Origin: Ruminococcus sp. OA3
GTDB taxonomy: Bacteria > Bacillota > Clostridia > Lachnospirales > Lachnospiraceae
Direction: 5' to 3'
Length of the DNA: 64,000 nucleotides
Assembly: GCF_022440845.1 (NCBI RefSeq)
Contig: NZ_JAKNTO010000001.1
Location: forward strand, 3,720,001 to 3,784,000
A program made the translations under genes and the position numbers. The notes under the pieces were generated by a model. The model worked only from the letters and a program-made list of their open reading frames with translations, did not search any database and had not been told where the DNA came from. Below are positions 43,961 to 52,200 of this stretch, one piece after another. How positions within the stretch are numbered: the stretch's first letter is position 1; each line of letters opens with the position of its first letter.

Positions 43961-45988
43961 TTACACTAAATCTGCCAGAATCTCCGCAGCAGTTTTATCT
44001 GTATATCCATCCGGATCACTCAGCATTTTTGAACCGCTCAAATCCCAGCGGAAACGGTGAAGTCCTGCATAACCTGGGCCATACAAATATGGCGTGATAT
44101 TGCATACAGGTGAGAGTTCCGGTTTATTAGCGGATGGCGATCTGAACTTTTTCATATATGTCTGTGCAAGTCTGATCGCCTCGCTGTTCTGATCGTTATC
44201 TGTTGTGACGGTTCCGCTGATCTGAACACCTGCCTGCGGCGTGCAGTGCAGGATGACGACACTGCTGTCACTGCACTGGCCAAGCACAATCCAGACATGT
44301 CCATTGTAACCGACCACGTCACCGGGTTTAAAAGAAGCCGAGGTCGTGCTGTCCACATAGCTTCCCCATCCCCTGTTTCCGTATAAACGCGGAGTGTCTC
44401 CGGATATTGTAGTGCAGTTCTGCTGGTTGCTCTTTGTATTCACCGTATTATAGACTGACCAGCCCACATAGCCGGAACAGTCAAACCCTTTCCCATAGTT
44501 TTTCGGGATATTACTTTCACTCGGGTCATACCTGTAACTTCTATTCTGAGAATCATAGAATTTTTTCCAGTTTGGGTTCACACCTTTTCGAAGCGCATCC
44601 CCGCCAGTATAGGCGTCATGTCCTCCACCCCAGATATACAGAGTCGTACCCACCGGCTTCAACGCATTGGCAAGAAATGACTTGAGAGTTTTCCCCTGTA
44701 TGGCAGCACCGTTGGGGCCCAGCTCAATTCCATCAACCGTGGTATTGCGGTACATTTTACCGTCTGAGCCAAAATAGTACTTATTGCTTTCAATGTTCCT
44801 CCAGCCGGTATACATCTTGCCGATATTGCCATCAGCATTACCTTTCTGGAAGTAATAGACGTCACTGTTCAGCGTCCGCCAACCCGTATACATCTGACCC
44901 TTTTGACCGGCTTCTCCGCCCATCTGAAAATAATGGGTGTTTTTCCCGAGCGTCCGAAAACCAGTATACAGCCTTCCCCGCTCCCCGGCTGCCCCGCCTA
45001 TCTGGAAATAATATCTTTTGCCATTCATCAGCCGCCAGCCTGTGTTCAGTTTGCCGGCGTTTCCATCGCCATTCCCCATCTGGAAATAAAAGACTCTGTT
45101 GTTCATCGTCCGCCAGCCTGTATACATCTTACCTCTCTGACCAGCTTCCCCGCCCATCTGGAAATAATAGGTGTTTTTTCCGAGCGTCCACCAGCCGGTA
45201 TACAGCCTTCCCCGCTCCCCGGCTCCTCCGCCTATCTGGAAATAATAGGTGTTCTTTCCGATTGTCTGCCAGCCGGTCAGTACCTTCCCGGCATCTTCGC
45301 CTGACTCTTCAAAATAGAATCTCCTGTAGGATATGTTCTGCCAGCCGGTATACATCCTGCCCTCTACCGAACCCGACTCCTCGAAATAATATGTATTGCC
45401 GGATATATTCTGCCAGCCAGTCAGCATTGAGCCCTTTACTCCCGGGGCTCCTGTCTCCGTCAGATAATAGGTACCGCTCGGTATCGTGATCCAGCCTGTT
45501 TCAATTACGCCTCTCGAGTCAAAATAATACCAGTAACCACCGATTTCCTTCCAGCCCGGTGCCGAATAACTTCCATCCGGAAATCGATATTTAAGTTCTC
45601 CGTTCGTCTCCGTGACCCACCCCGCTTTGGCTCTTGCCGCCGTTAAGTCTTCCGGCTCTTTGGTCACTTCTTCCTCTTCAGGAACCACCGTAACTTCCGG
45701 CTCTGCCGTAACTTCCGGCGTCTCTGTAACCTGCGGTTCTTCCGTGATGTCCGGCTCCCCGGTAACAGACGGATCCGGTTGTCCCGTCACCTCCTGTCCA
45801 TTTTCACTGTCCGTCTCAGGAAGCTCCGTTCTTTCCTGTTCCTCACTGCCTCCCTGTTCCGGCACTGCCTCTGTCTGACCGTCAGTCTGTGCTCCAAACG
45901 CCTGCACAGGAACTGTCAAACCCGTCATACAGAGGATTAACAAGATTGCCAGAATTGTTTTCCATCTTCTTATCAGATTTTGTACCAT
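43961..45988 (-). CDS. Wall-binding repeat NlpC/P60-type hydrolase, shorter paralog
   Basis: A 675-residue paralog of the gene downstream, with the same order: signal peptide (ILLILCMTGLTVPVQAFGAQ), Pro/Glu spacer (TEEPQVTETPEVTAEPEV), about 12 GW-type wall-binding repeats, and the NlpC/P60 domain (KGFDCSGYVGW, GYNGHVWIVLG). Its C-terminal 230 residues are nearly the same as in the other copy. The repeat array is about five units shorter. The ATG at 45988 follows GGGGGAGG. The two genes have separate terminators, so they are likely separate transcripts or partly coupled. Confidence 0.9.
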   Translation of the reverse strand: MVQNLIRRWKTILAILLILCMTGLTVPVQAFGAQTDGQTEAVPEQGGSEEQERTELPETDSENGQEVTGQPDPSVTGEPDITEEPQVTETPEVTAEPEVTVVPEEEEVTKEPEDLTAARAKAGWVTETNGELKYRFPDGSYSAPGWKEIGGYWYYFDSRGVIETGWITIPSGTYYLTETGAPGVKGSMLTGWQNISGNTYYFEESGSVEGRMYTGWQNISYRRFYFEESGEDAGKVLTGWQTIGKNTYYFQIGGGAGERGRLYTGWWTLGKNTYYFQMGGEAGQRGKMYTGWRTMNNRVFYFQMGNGDGNAGKLNTGWRLMNGKRYYFQIGGAAGERGRLYTGFRTLGKNTHYFQMGGEAGQKGQMYTGWRTLNSDVYYFQKGNADGNIGKMYTGWRNIESNKYYFGSDGKMYRNTTVDGIELGPNGAAIQGKTLKSFLANALKPVGTTLYIWGGGHDAYTGGDALRKGVNPNWKKFYDSQNRSYRYDPSESNIPKNYGKGFDCSGYVGWSVYNTVNTKSNQQNCTTISGDTPRLYGNRGWGSYVDSTTSASFKPGDVVGYNGHVWIVLGQCSDSSVVILHCTPQAGVQISGTVTTDNDQNSEAIRLAQTYMKKFRSPSANKPELSPVCNITPYLYGPGYAGLHRFRWDLSGSKMLSDPDGYTDKTAAEILADLV

Positions 45989-46205
45989 GATCCTCCCCCT
46001 TATTCTGCACCCTTCAACCTGCAAAATATTTCATCAGTCTAAATTTTTTAAGAAACTTTAACGTTATTATACAATTATTACATTTCTTTTACAATATTAT
46101 ATTTCAGTGTTTCTTATGACTATATTATTTTTTTATCATAATATTCTTCTTTTTTACCACAAATTTAATGATACTACGCACTTTTCAAACAGGCTTAAGA
46201 AACGG
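45989..46205. other. AT-rich intergenic stretch upstream of the paralog
   Basis: No supported frame. Several T/A-rich runs could hold the promoter of the minus-strand gene, but no clear hexamer pair was chosen. Confidence 0.5.
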
Positions 46206-46234
46206 TTGACATTCATTTTCCCCCATGCTAACAT
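46206..46234 (+). promoter_or_regulatory. fhs promoter
   Basis: TTGACA (46206-46211), 17 bp, TAACAT (46229-46234), just upstream of the ZTP riboswitch. Confidence 0.75.
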
Positions 46235-46250
46235 AAATTCATAAATCAAA

Positions 46251-46367
46251 TATGGAGTCTTGATAACTGACGGATAATTGTGGGTTACCACTGTGGAATC
46301 ATGACTTCGCGCAAGCCGACCGTCTGGGCAACATTTGTAATAGCGATTACATGTGTTGTCCTTTTTT
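46251..46367 (+). ncRNA. ZTP (pfl) riboswitch with intrinsic terminator, upstream of fhs
   Basis: The aptamer starts with P1 (GTCTTGAT, pairing with ATCATGAC). It holds the conserved ACTGACGGATAATTGTGGG with TTACCACTGTGGAA and ends with the pseudoknot part GCCGACCGTCTGGGCA. It overlaps a terminator (GGGCAACA-TTTGTAAT against ATTAC-ATGTGTTGTCC, then T6, 46326-46367). ZTP riboswitches sense ZTP/AICAR, which builds up when 10-formyl-THF is low. Binding should stop terminator formation and raise fhs, which makes 10-formyl-THF. Class certain from the sequence. Confidence 0.93.
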
Positions 46368-46460
46368 ATAACAGTTAATAACATGTAGCAAAATACATAG
46401 CTGTACAGATAGCTGGATGCGCACAACACCACTCAGTGAAGTGAAAGGAGAAATTTTACT

Positions 46461-48146
46461 ATGGGATTCAAATCAGACATTGAAATTGCTCAGGAGAGTA
46501 CAATGACGCCAATTACCGAAATTGCAGCAAAAGCGGGGATTGACGACAAATACCTCGAACAATACGGTAAGTACAAAGCAAAAATTGACTACAATTTATT
46601 GCAGGAATCTGATGCACCCAACGGAAAGCTGGTCCTGGTAACCGCAATCAACCCGACACCCGCAGGAGAAGGCAAAACAACAACTACAGTGGGTCTTGCC
46701 GATGGTCTGCAGAAGCTCGGCAAAAATGTTATGGTCGCACTTCGCGAGCCATCTCTCGGACCGGTCTTTGGTGTGAAAGGCGGTGCCGCAGGCGGCGGAT
46801 ATGCACAGGTAGTCCCAATGGAAGATATCAATCTGCATTTCACAGGTGATTTTCATGCGATCGGAGCCGCCAATAATCTTCTGGCCGCTATGATTGACAA
46901 CCATATTTTCCAGGGCAATGCGCTGAATATTGACCCGCGTAAAATAACCTGGAGAAGATGTGTGGATATGAATGACCGTCAGCTGCGTAATATCGTAAAC
47001 GGCCTCGGCGGCAAGACAAACGGTATGCCGCGCGAAGACGGATATGATATCACAGTTGCGTCTGAGATCATGGCTGTTCTCTGTCTTGCCCGGGACATCG
47101 ACGACTTAAAACAGCGTCTCTCCCGTATTATCGTCGGTTATACTTATGGTAGTGTTGCGGAGCAGAAACCGGTAACTGCAGGTGATCTGAATGCTCAGGG
47201 AGCTATGTGTGCACTTCTGAAAGATGCGTTGAAACCAAACCTGGTGCAGACTCTGGAACACGTTCCTGCTATCGTACACGGAGGTCCATTTGCCAATATC
47301 GCTCACGGCTGCAACTCCGTCATCGCAACCAAGATGGCACTGAAACTGGGTGATTACGCAATTACAGAGGCAGGATTCGGCGCTGACCTCGGAGCCGAGA
47401 AGTTTCTCGATATCAAATGTCGTATGGCGGGCCTGACACCTTCCGCTGTTGTCATTGTGGCAACCGTCCGCGCTCTGAAATATAATGGCGGTGTTCAGAA
47501 AGCGGATCTGAATAATGAAAACCTGGAAGCACTGGAAAAGGGCCTTCCAAATCTGCTCCAGCATGTTGGAAATATCAAAAACGTATACGGTCTTCCGTGT
47601 GTCGTCGCAATCAATGCATTCCCGACAGATACCAAGGCTGAGCTTGACCTTGTAGAGTCCAAATGCCGTGAACTCGGCGTTAACGTTGCTCTTTCGGAAG
47701 TATGGGCAAAAGGCGGCGAAGGCGGTGTCGCTCTCGCAAAAGAGGTCATTCGTCTTGTGGAGGAACCGAGTGAGTTCCACTATTCATATGAACTGGAAGG
47801 CAGTATCGAAGATAAACTGAACCAGATTGTTAAAAAGATTTACCATGGAAACGGTGCCGTCCTGACTGCCAATGCTCAGAAGCAGGCTCAGGAACTGGAG
47901 GCAATGGGCTTTGGAAACTGCCCGATCTGCGTTGCCAAAACACAGTACAGCTTTACCGACGACCAGAATAAGCTGGGGGCTCCTACGGATTTCGATGTCA
48001 CTGTAAGAAACCTCAAGATTTCCGCCGGCGCAGGCTTTATCGTAGCACTGACGGGCGAAATCATGACGATGCCCGGTCTCCCGAAAGTTCCTGCGGCAGA
48101 ACGCATTGACGTAGACAGTTCAGGAAAGATTTCCGGTCTGTTCTAA
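46461..48146 (+). CDS. fhs: Formate-tetrahydrofolate ligase
   Basis: A 561-residue Fhs that joins formate to THF using ATP and feeds 10-formyl-THF to purine synthesis or the methyl branch of acetogenesis. The ATP loop [19 protein letters not shown] (about residues 64-83), [15 protein letters not shown] and [18 protein letters not shown] are family marks. Ribosome site AAAGGAG, 10 nt upstream. It is controlled by the ZTP riboswitch and followed by its own strong terminator. The formate channel gene is 73 bp further on. Confidence 0.97.
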   Translation: MGFKSDIEIAQESTMTPITEIAAKAGIDDKYLEQYGKYKAKIDYNLLQESDAPNGKLVLVTAINPTPAGEGKTTTTVGLADGLQKLGKNVMVALREPSLGPVFGVKGGAAGGGYAQVVPMEDINLHFTGDFHAIGAANNLLAAMIDNHIFQGNALNIDPRKITWRRCVDMNDRQLRNIVNGLGGKTNGMPREDGYDITVASEIMAVLCLARDIDDLKQRLSRIIVGYTYGSVAEQKPVTAGDLNAQGAMCALLKDALKPNLVQTLEHVPAIVHGGPFANIAHGCNSVIATKMALKLGDYAITEAGFGADLGAEKFLDIKCRMAGLTPSAVVIVATVRALKYNGGVQKADLNNENLEALEKGLPNLLQHVGNIKNVYGLPCVVAINAFPTDTKAELDLVESKCRELGVNVALSEVWAKGGEGGVALAKEVIRLVEEPSEFHYSYELEGSIEDKLNQIVKKIYHGNGAVLTANAQKQAQELEAMGFGNCPICVAKTQYSFTDDQNKLGAPTDFDVTVRNLKISAGAGFIVALTGEIMTMPGLPKVPAAERIDVDSSGKISGLF

Positions 48147-48164
48147 CAGTACCACGACAACCAC

Positions 48165-48194
48165 AAAAGGGTGTAGAAAATTCTACACCCTTTT
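48165..48194 (+). terminator. fhs terminator
   Basis: A perfect 14-bp stem, AAAAGGGTGTAGAA with its complement, and a 2-nt gap, followed by TTTTATTTG. Confidence 0.9.
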
Positions 48195-48219
48195 ATTTGT
48201 ATTTTTAGGAGGTAATATT

Positions 48220-48996
48220 ATGTTCCAATCTGCTTATTCTGACGTAGTGAAGGCAGGATGCAATAAATCAAATCTTCTGAAAAAAAATCCCTGGGGATAT
48301 CTGATGGCTTCCGTAATTGCCGGAATGTTCATTGCATTCGGCAGCTTCGTATGTATGACGATCGGCGGTATACTGATCGCAGACAGCGCAGCTACCGCGA
48401 AACTGATCTCTTCCCTTTCCTTTGCGTCTGCACTCAGCCTTGTCGTGATGGCAGGCAGCGAGTTGTTTACCGGAAACAACTTCGTTATGGCATGTGCTTC
48501 TTTTTCTAAAAAGGTAAGCTGGTTTGAGACGATAAAACTGTGGATTATCTGTTACTTCGGCAACCTGATCGGGAGCTGGCTCGCAGTCATACTTTACCAC
48601 CTGACAGGTCTCACTGAAAATGCTGATGTCTCTTCCTATTTTGCCACTGTTTCCGTCGCGAAACTGTCACTCAGCCCTCTTGAAATGATCACCCGCGGTA
48701 TCCTGTGTAATATTCTTGTCTGTCTGGCCGTCTGGTGCAGTATCAAAATGCAGTCAGAGGCTGCCAAGCTTATCATGATCTTATGGTGTATCTTTCTTTT
48801 TATGATGTGCGGTTTTGAACACAGTATCGCAAATATGAGTATTATCGGTGTGGGGCTTCTGCATCCGCTTACAGGTGTGGCTACCATCTCTGTTAATTAT
48901 TACATAACAGACCTGTTTTTTGTTACCCTTGGCAATATCATCGGCGGAGTCGCATTTGTTGCACTTCCCTATTACTGGATTTCAGCTAAAGACTGA
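48220..48996 (+). CDS. Formate/nitrite channel, FocA/NirC family
   Basis: A 258-residue protein with six membrane segments of the FNT fold. Landmarks are the N-terminal NPWGYLMASVIAGMFIAFGSF, the lining loop SELFTGNNFV (Omega loop), and the NILVCLAVW and CGFEHSIANM segments with the central His (H209 type). FNT channels form pentamers and pass formate. Right behind fhs, it probably brings in or lets out formate; direction is not told by sequence. Ribosome site AGGAGGT. The 3' end overlaps the convergent SDR gene by 25 bp. Confidence 0.93.
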   Translation: MFQSAYSDVVKAGCNKSNLLKKNPWGYLMASVIAGMFIAFGSFVCMTIGGILIADSAATAKLISSLSFASALSLVVMAGSELFTGNNFVMACASFSKKVSWFETIKLWIICYFGNLIGSWLAVILYHLTGLTENADVSSYFATVSVAKLSLSPLEMITRGILCNILVCLAVWCSIKMQSEAAKLIMILWCIFLFMMCGFEHSIANMSIIGVGLLHPLTGVATISVNYYITDLFFVTLGNIIGGVAFVALPYYWISAKD

Positions 48997-49976
48997 CTTT
49001 TCATAAGCCAGCGTATCGTATCCAATATGGTCGCATACAGGTCTCTTGGTTTATAGTTCAATTCTGAAGTGGCTTTATCATGGGTAAACCTTCCATTACT
49101 TGTCAGTGCATACAAAGAATATCGGGTATACAGTGGTCGTCTCTTCTTCAGTTTTGCAACACGGCAGATCAGTGGAACCGACGCTTTTGCAATCCAAAGC
49201 GGAAGCGTCGGTAATTTTCTGCCTCCAACAATACTCTTTACCATCTTGAGAACTTCTGTTACTTCATAGTACTGGTTGGACAGTATGTAGCATTCTCCCT
49301 TTCTGCCTTTCACCGCCGCCCGCAGGCATCCCCCCGCGACATCCCTGACATCTACAAAATCATAACCTCCATGTACACATGCCGGCAGTTTACCTCTGAT
49401 ATAATCATCCACCAGCTGGACAAGATGATTTCCCGATCCATTGTATGGTCCCAAAATCCCGGATGGGTGTACAATGACTGCATCCAGACCCAAATCCACT
49501 GCATTCATCACTGCCTGCGTCGCTTCCGCCTTCGTCTTGGCATATCCCCCCACTACCAGATCAGCCGAAAACTCCCTCACTTCCTTCAGGACGGCATATC
49601 TGTTGTGTTCTGGTATGGCATGTACAGAACTGACATAGACAAGCCTTTGTACTCTATGTTCAAGGCACAGTTCGATGACATGTTTTGTCCCCCCGACGTT
49701 GACCTGCTGCATCAGATCGGACGCCTCATCTGAGATATCCACAATACCAGCGGTATGAATAACTATTACATCCCTGTGCTTTATATCAGAAAACAGCGGC
49801 CGAAGGCTGTCTTTATACCGAATATCTCCCTCCGTATACCTGACTTTATCCCCCATCCAGGCAGGTTCACCGGGCAGGAGCAGCCCCCGTACCTTCTCTC
49901 CACGCTTTAACAGAGTGCGGATCAGTGTATTTCCCAGGTGCCCGGCCGCACCCGTTATGATATAGAGACGCTTCAT
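48972..49976 (-). CDS. NAD-dependent epimerase/dehydratase (extended SDR)
   Basis: A 334-residue extended SDR. The Rossmann NAD(P) motif is ITGAAGHLGNTLI (residues 7-19, pattern TGxxGxxG). The catalytic part has VYVSSVHAI (Ser) and GGYAKTKAEA (Tyr-x-x-x-Lys). The C-terminus (FVDVRDVAGG, then TRYSLYALTSNGRF) resembles dihydroflavonol reductase/3-beta-HSD-like sugar or sterol-type enzymes. The substrate is unknown. The start at 49976 follows GAGGTG 6 nt upstream; the GTG at 49985 is inside that site. It is divergent from a TetR gene with overlapping promoters, so control by that regulator is likely. Confidence 0.88.
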   Translation of the reverse strand: MKRLYIITGAAGHLGNTLIRTLLKRGEKVRGLLLPGEPAWMGDKVRYTEGDIRYKDSLRPLFSDIKHRDVIVIHTAGIVDISDEASDLMQQVNVGGTKHVIELCLEHRVQRLVYVSSVHAIPEHNRYAVLKEVREFSADLVVGGYAKTKAEATQAVMNAVDLGLDAVIVHPSGILGPYNGSGNHLVQLVDDYIRGKLPACVHGGYDFVDVRDVAGGCLRAAVKGRKGECYILSNQYYEVTEVLKMVKSIVGGRKLPTLPLWIAKASVPLICRVAKLKKRRPLYTRYSLYALTSNGRFTHDKATSELNYKPRDLYATILDTIRWLMKSQSLAEIQ

Positions 49977-50000
49977 AATAAACACCTCGCAATCTTTTTG

Positions 50001-50011
50001 AACAACTTGTT
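50001..50011. promoter_or_regulatory. Odd palindrome AACAACTTGTT, TetR operator candidate
   Basis: AACAA and TTGTT arms around a central C. It overlaps the -35 of the plus-strand promoter and lies downstream of the minus-strand start point, a place where one protein could block both. Confidence 0.5.
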
Positions 50012-50038
50012 GATTATTTTTCTTGTTTGTATTATACT
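50010..50038 (+). promoter_or_regulatory. Promoter of the TetR gene
   Basis: TTGATT (50010-50015), 17 bp, TATACT (50033-50038). Confidence 0.65.
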
Positions 50039-50059
50039 AAATTCAGATTATGAATACAA
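50031..50059 (-). promoter_or_regulatory. Promoter of the SDR gene
   Basis: TTGTAT (50054-50059), 17 bp, TATAAT (50031-50036) on the minus strand. Its -10 box overlaps the -10 of the divergent promoter. Confidence 0.65.
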
Positions 50060-50139
50060 TCATCAAATTTTCACTATATGTTGTATATCCTAACACTTTG
50101 CTATTTAATGTCTTTCATTTACTGTTAAGGAGAAATTTT

Positions 50140-50739
50140 ATGGAAAACAGGAAAAACAATGCCGGTGATCACAGGGTCCGGGTGACTAAGATGCTGATCA
50201 GGAAGGCATTTATGGATCTGCTCCAAAAAAAACCTATTCAGAGTATCTCCATAACGGAACTCTGCTCAGCGGCCGGTATCAATCGAGGCACCTTTTATTC
50301 TCACTATTCCAATATCAATGATCTTTTGAAAAAAATAGAGACAGATATGATGCTGGATTTTAAAAATGCACTGAACCCTCTGCTTCAGTCAGAATCCGAA
50401 CCGCTCACTCCCGCCAAAATAACGACCGGAATTTTTACATGCCTCAAGGAGAATGCAGATATCTGCACGGTAACACTGGGGGATTACGGGGATAAAGACT
50501 TTGTTCTGCGTCTCATCCATCTTGGATACGAGGTTTATCAGAAAACATATCCCCAGTTTTTTGCAGGGGCAACGCCAAGGCAACTGAAGTATTTCTATTC
50601 CTACACGAGCGCCGGATGTATCGGACTCCTCCGTCACTGGCTCGATGAAGATATGATCACCCCTCCTGACGAGGTGGCTGCCATGGCAGAACAATTTATG
50701 ATGCACGGTGCTGCATTCTCACAGACCCAAAAAAAATGA
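50140..50739 (+). CDS. TetR/AcrR family regulator
   Basis: A 199-residue regulator: helix-turn-helix at residues about 25-60 (KKPIQSISITELCSAAGINRGTFYSHYSNINDLLKKIE) and a helical C-terminal domain (FFAGATPRQLKYFYSYTSAGCIGLLRHWLDEDM) of the TetR_C_8-like type seen in Firmicutes. The start at 50140 follows AAGGAG 8 nt upstream; the 30 codons added by an upstream start (50050) are not supported. It is divergent from the SDR gene and convergent with the ABC operon, which shares its terminator. Confidence 0.88.
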   Translation: MENRKNNAGDHRVRVTKMLIRKAFMDLLQKKPIQSISITELCSAAGINRGTFYSHYSNINDLLKKIETDMMLDFKNALNPLLQSESEPLTPAKITTGIFTCLKENADICTVTLGDYGDKDFVLRLIHLGYEVYQKTYPQFFAGATPRQLKYFYSYTSAGCIGLLRHWLDEDMITPPDEVAAMAEQFMMHGAAFSQTQKK

Positions 50740-50760
50740 CGCAGCCAGTGCGTCATTTTT
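50732..50760. terminator. Shared terminator of the TetR gene and the MacB-type operon
   Basis: A perfect 12-bp stem, AAAAATGACGCA with its complement, and a 5-nt loop. A and T tracts on each side give termination on both strands. Confidence 0.85.
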
Positions 50761-50766
50761 CTCCAG

Positions 50767-52200
50767 TTATTCATTTCTGATCGCTGCAAGCGGACTGAGC
50801 CGTGTTGCCCGTAACGCGGGGAAGAATCCGGCAATGATACCGACACAGATGGCAAAAACCAGTGCAAGCCCTGCAAGCCAGACAGGAATATAGGAAACAC
50901 TCGCGTTTGAATTTCCTGTCATATACTCCCCAATCGCAGCCCCAAAGTGGTTTAGCGCCCATGAAATCAGATAGCTCAGGGCCAGACCGGCCATTCCTCC
51001 CAGAAAACCGATAAATGCGGCCTCCGCAAGAAACAACGTACGAATATTTGCAAGACTGCATCCCAGAACCTTGATAATGCCGATCTCTTTTGTCCGCTCA
51101 TAGATGGACATCATCATGGTATTCGCAATTCCAATCGCAGCGACAAAAAGCGAAACTGCCCCGATACAGCCAAGAACGAGCTGAATGCTCTGGAATTGTT
51201 TTTGTTGTGATTGTACCCACTCCGCATTCCAGTTCGGGGTATAGCCAAGATTCTTAATCTCATTCTGAACAGATTCCGCATTTTCCATATCATCAATTTT
51301 TACGTATGCCTGACTGTAAAAAATTTCCTTATATGGCTTGCCGGATTTCGTTGTGGGCTGTCCCGGTATCGCTTTATTCCGAAATACCTTTTTCAGCTGT
51401 GTTTTCAGAGGGTTGATATCACAGTAAACACTGTAACTCTGTTCCGTATATGTATTGAGATCTCCTGCCAGGACACCCGCTGTCGGAAAAACATACTTTT
51501 TCGGCGCTGTCACCTGCTGTGTCCCGGAGTCACCGCCTTCGCCTCCTCCATCGGAATTCCCTCCTCCCGTACTGCCCATCTTGCTTGTCCAGTAGGCATC
51601 CGCATCAAGGATGTAATACATTGGACGCGTGAAATCAACATCAGGAAGCTCTCCGGAATCCCAGTATCCCTGTCCGGTCGATTCATTGCTGAAATTGTAA
51701 ATAACCTGATTTCCATAGACAAACTGAAGGTTTTCGGCTCCTTCTTCCGGCAGACCCCCATTTGCAAATTCCAGCTTCATCTGTTCCAGGGCCTCCCGGC
51801 TCATCCCATATACATCGAGATAGCCGATATATCGGCCCTGCTTCGCCATCATGGAAAGATTCAGCACCGGTGAAACCAACTTCACATGCGGTATCGCCGC
51901 AATCTGCTCTATCGTCTCATCTGTGATCCTTTTCTGCTCCTGGGTCCCACTGTCTTCCGATTCTTCCTGTGCCATCGCAAACCCCATCATAGCAGAACCA
52001 CCCTCATAGACCTGTATCGTCGTGAGCCCTCCGCTGTTCTCCATCTCATCCATCGTTGTCTTATTCAGCCCAAGTCCCAGGGATACCATAACTACAATCG
52101 ATGCTGTTCCAATCACTACACCAAGAATAGTAAGAAATGTTCTAAGCTTTCTGCGCCACAGATTACTGCAGCTCATCTTTATCAGATCCCAAAATTTCAT
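50767..52200 (-). CDS. ABC transporter permease, MacB/FtsX type
   Basis: A 477-residue permease with four membrane segments in the FtsX layout: one at the N-terminus (LRTFLTILGVVIGTASIVVMVSL), a large extracellular domain with a Gly/Ser-rich loop (GGGNSDGGGEGGDSG), and three at the C-terminus (LVLGCIGAVSLFVAAIGIANTM..., ERTKEIGIIKVLGCSLANIRTLFL, ...YIPVWLAGLALVFAICVGIIAG). MacB-type systems act as mechanotransmitters or exporters rather than pores. The gene overlaps the end of the NEW3-like protein gene by 38 bp. Confidence 0.92.
   Translation of the reverse strand: MKFWDLIKMSCSNLWRRKLRTFLTILGVVIGTASIVVMVSLGLGLNKTTMDEMENSGGLTTIQVYEGGSAMMGFAMAQEESEDSGTQEQKRITDETIEQIAAIPHVKLVSPVLNLSMMAKQGRYIGYLDVYGMSREALEQMKLEFANGGLPEEGAENLQFVYGNQVIYNFSNESTGQGYWDSGELPDVDFTRPMYYILDADAYWTSKMGSTGGGNSDGGGEGGDSGTQQVTAPKKYVFPTAGVLAGDLNTYTEQSYSVYCDINPLKTQLKKVFRNKAIPGQPTTKSGKPYKEIFYSQAYVKIDDMENAESVQNEIKNLGYTPNWNAEWVQSQQKQFQSIQLVLGCIGAVSLFVAAIGIANTMMMSIYERTKEIGIIKVLGCSLANIRTLFLAEAAFIGFLGGMAGLALSYLISWALNHFGAAIGEYMTGNSNASVSYIPVWLAGLALVFAICVGIIAGFFPALRATRLSPLAAIRNE

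Noticed and set aside
46154-46432. 92-codon minus-strand frame upstream of fhs
   Set aside because: It overlaps the ZTP riboswitch and its terminator on the other strand and has no ribosome site.
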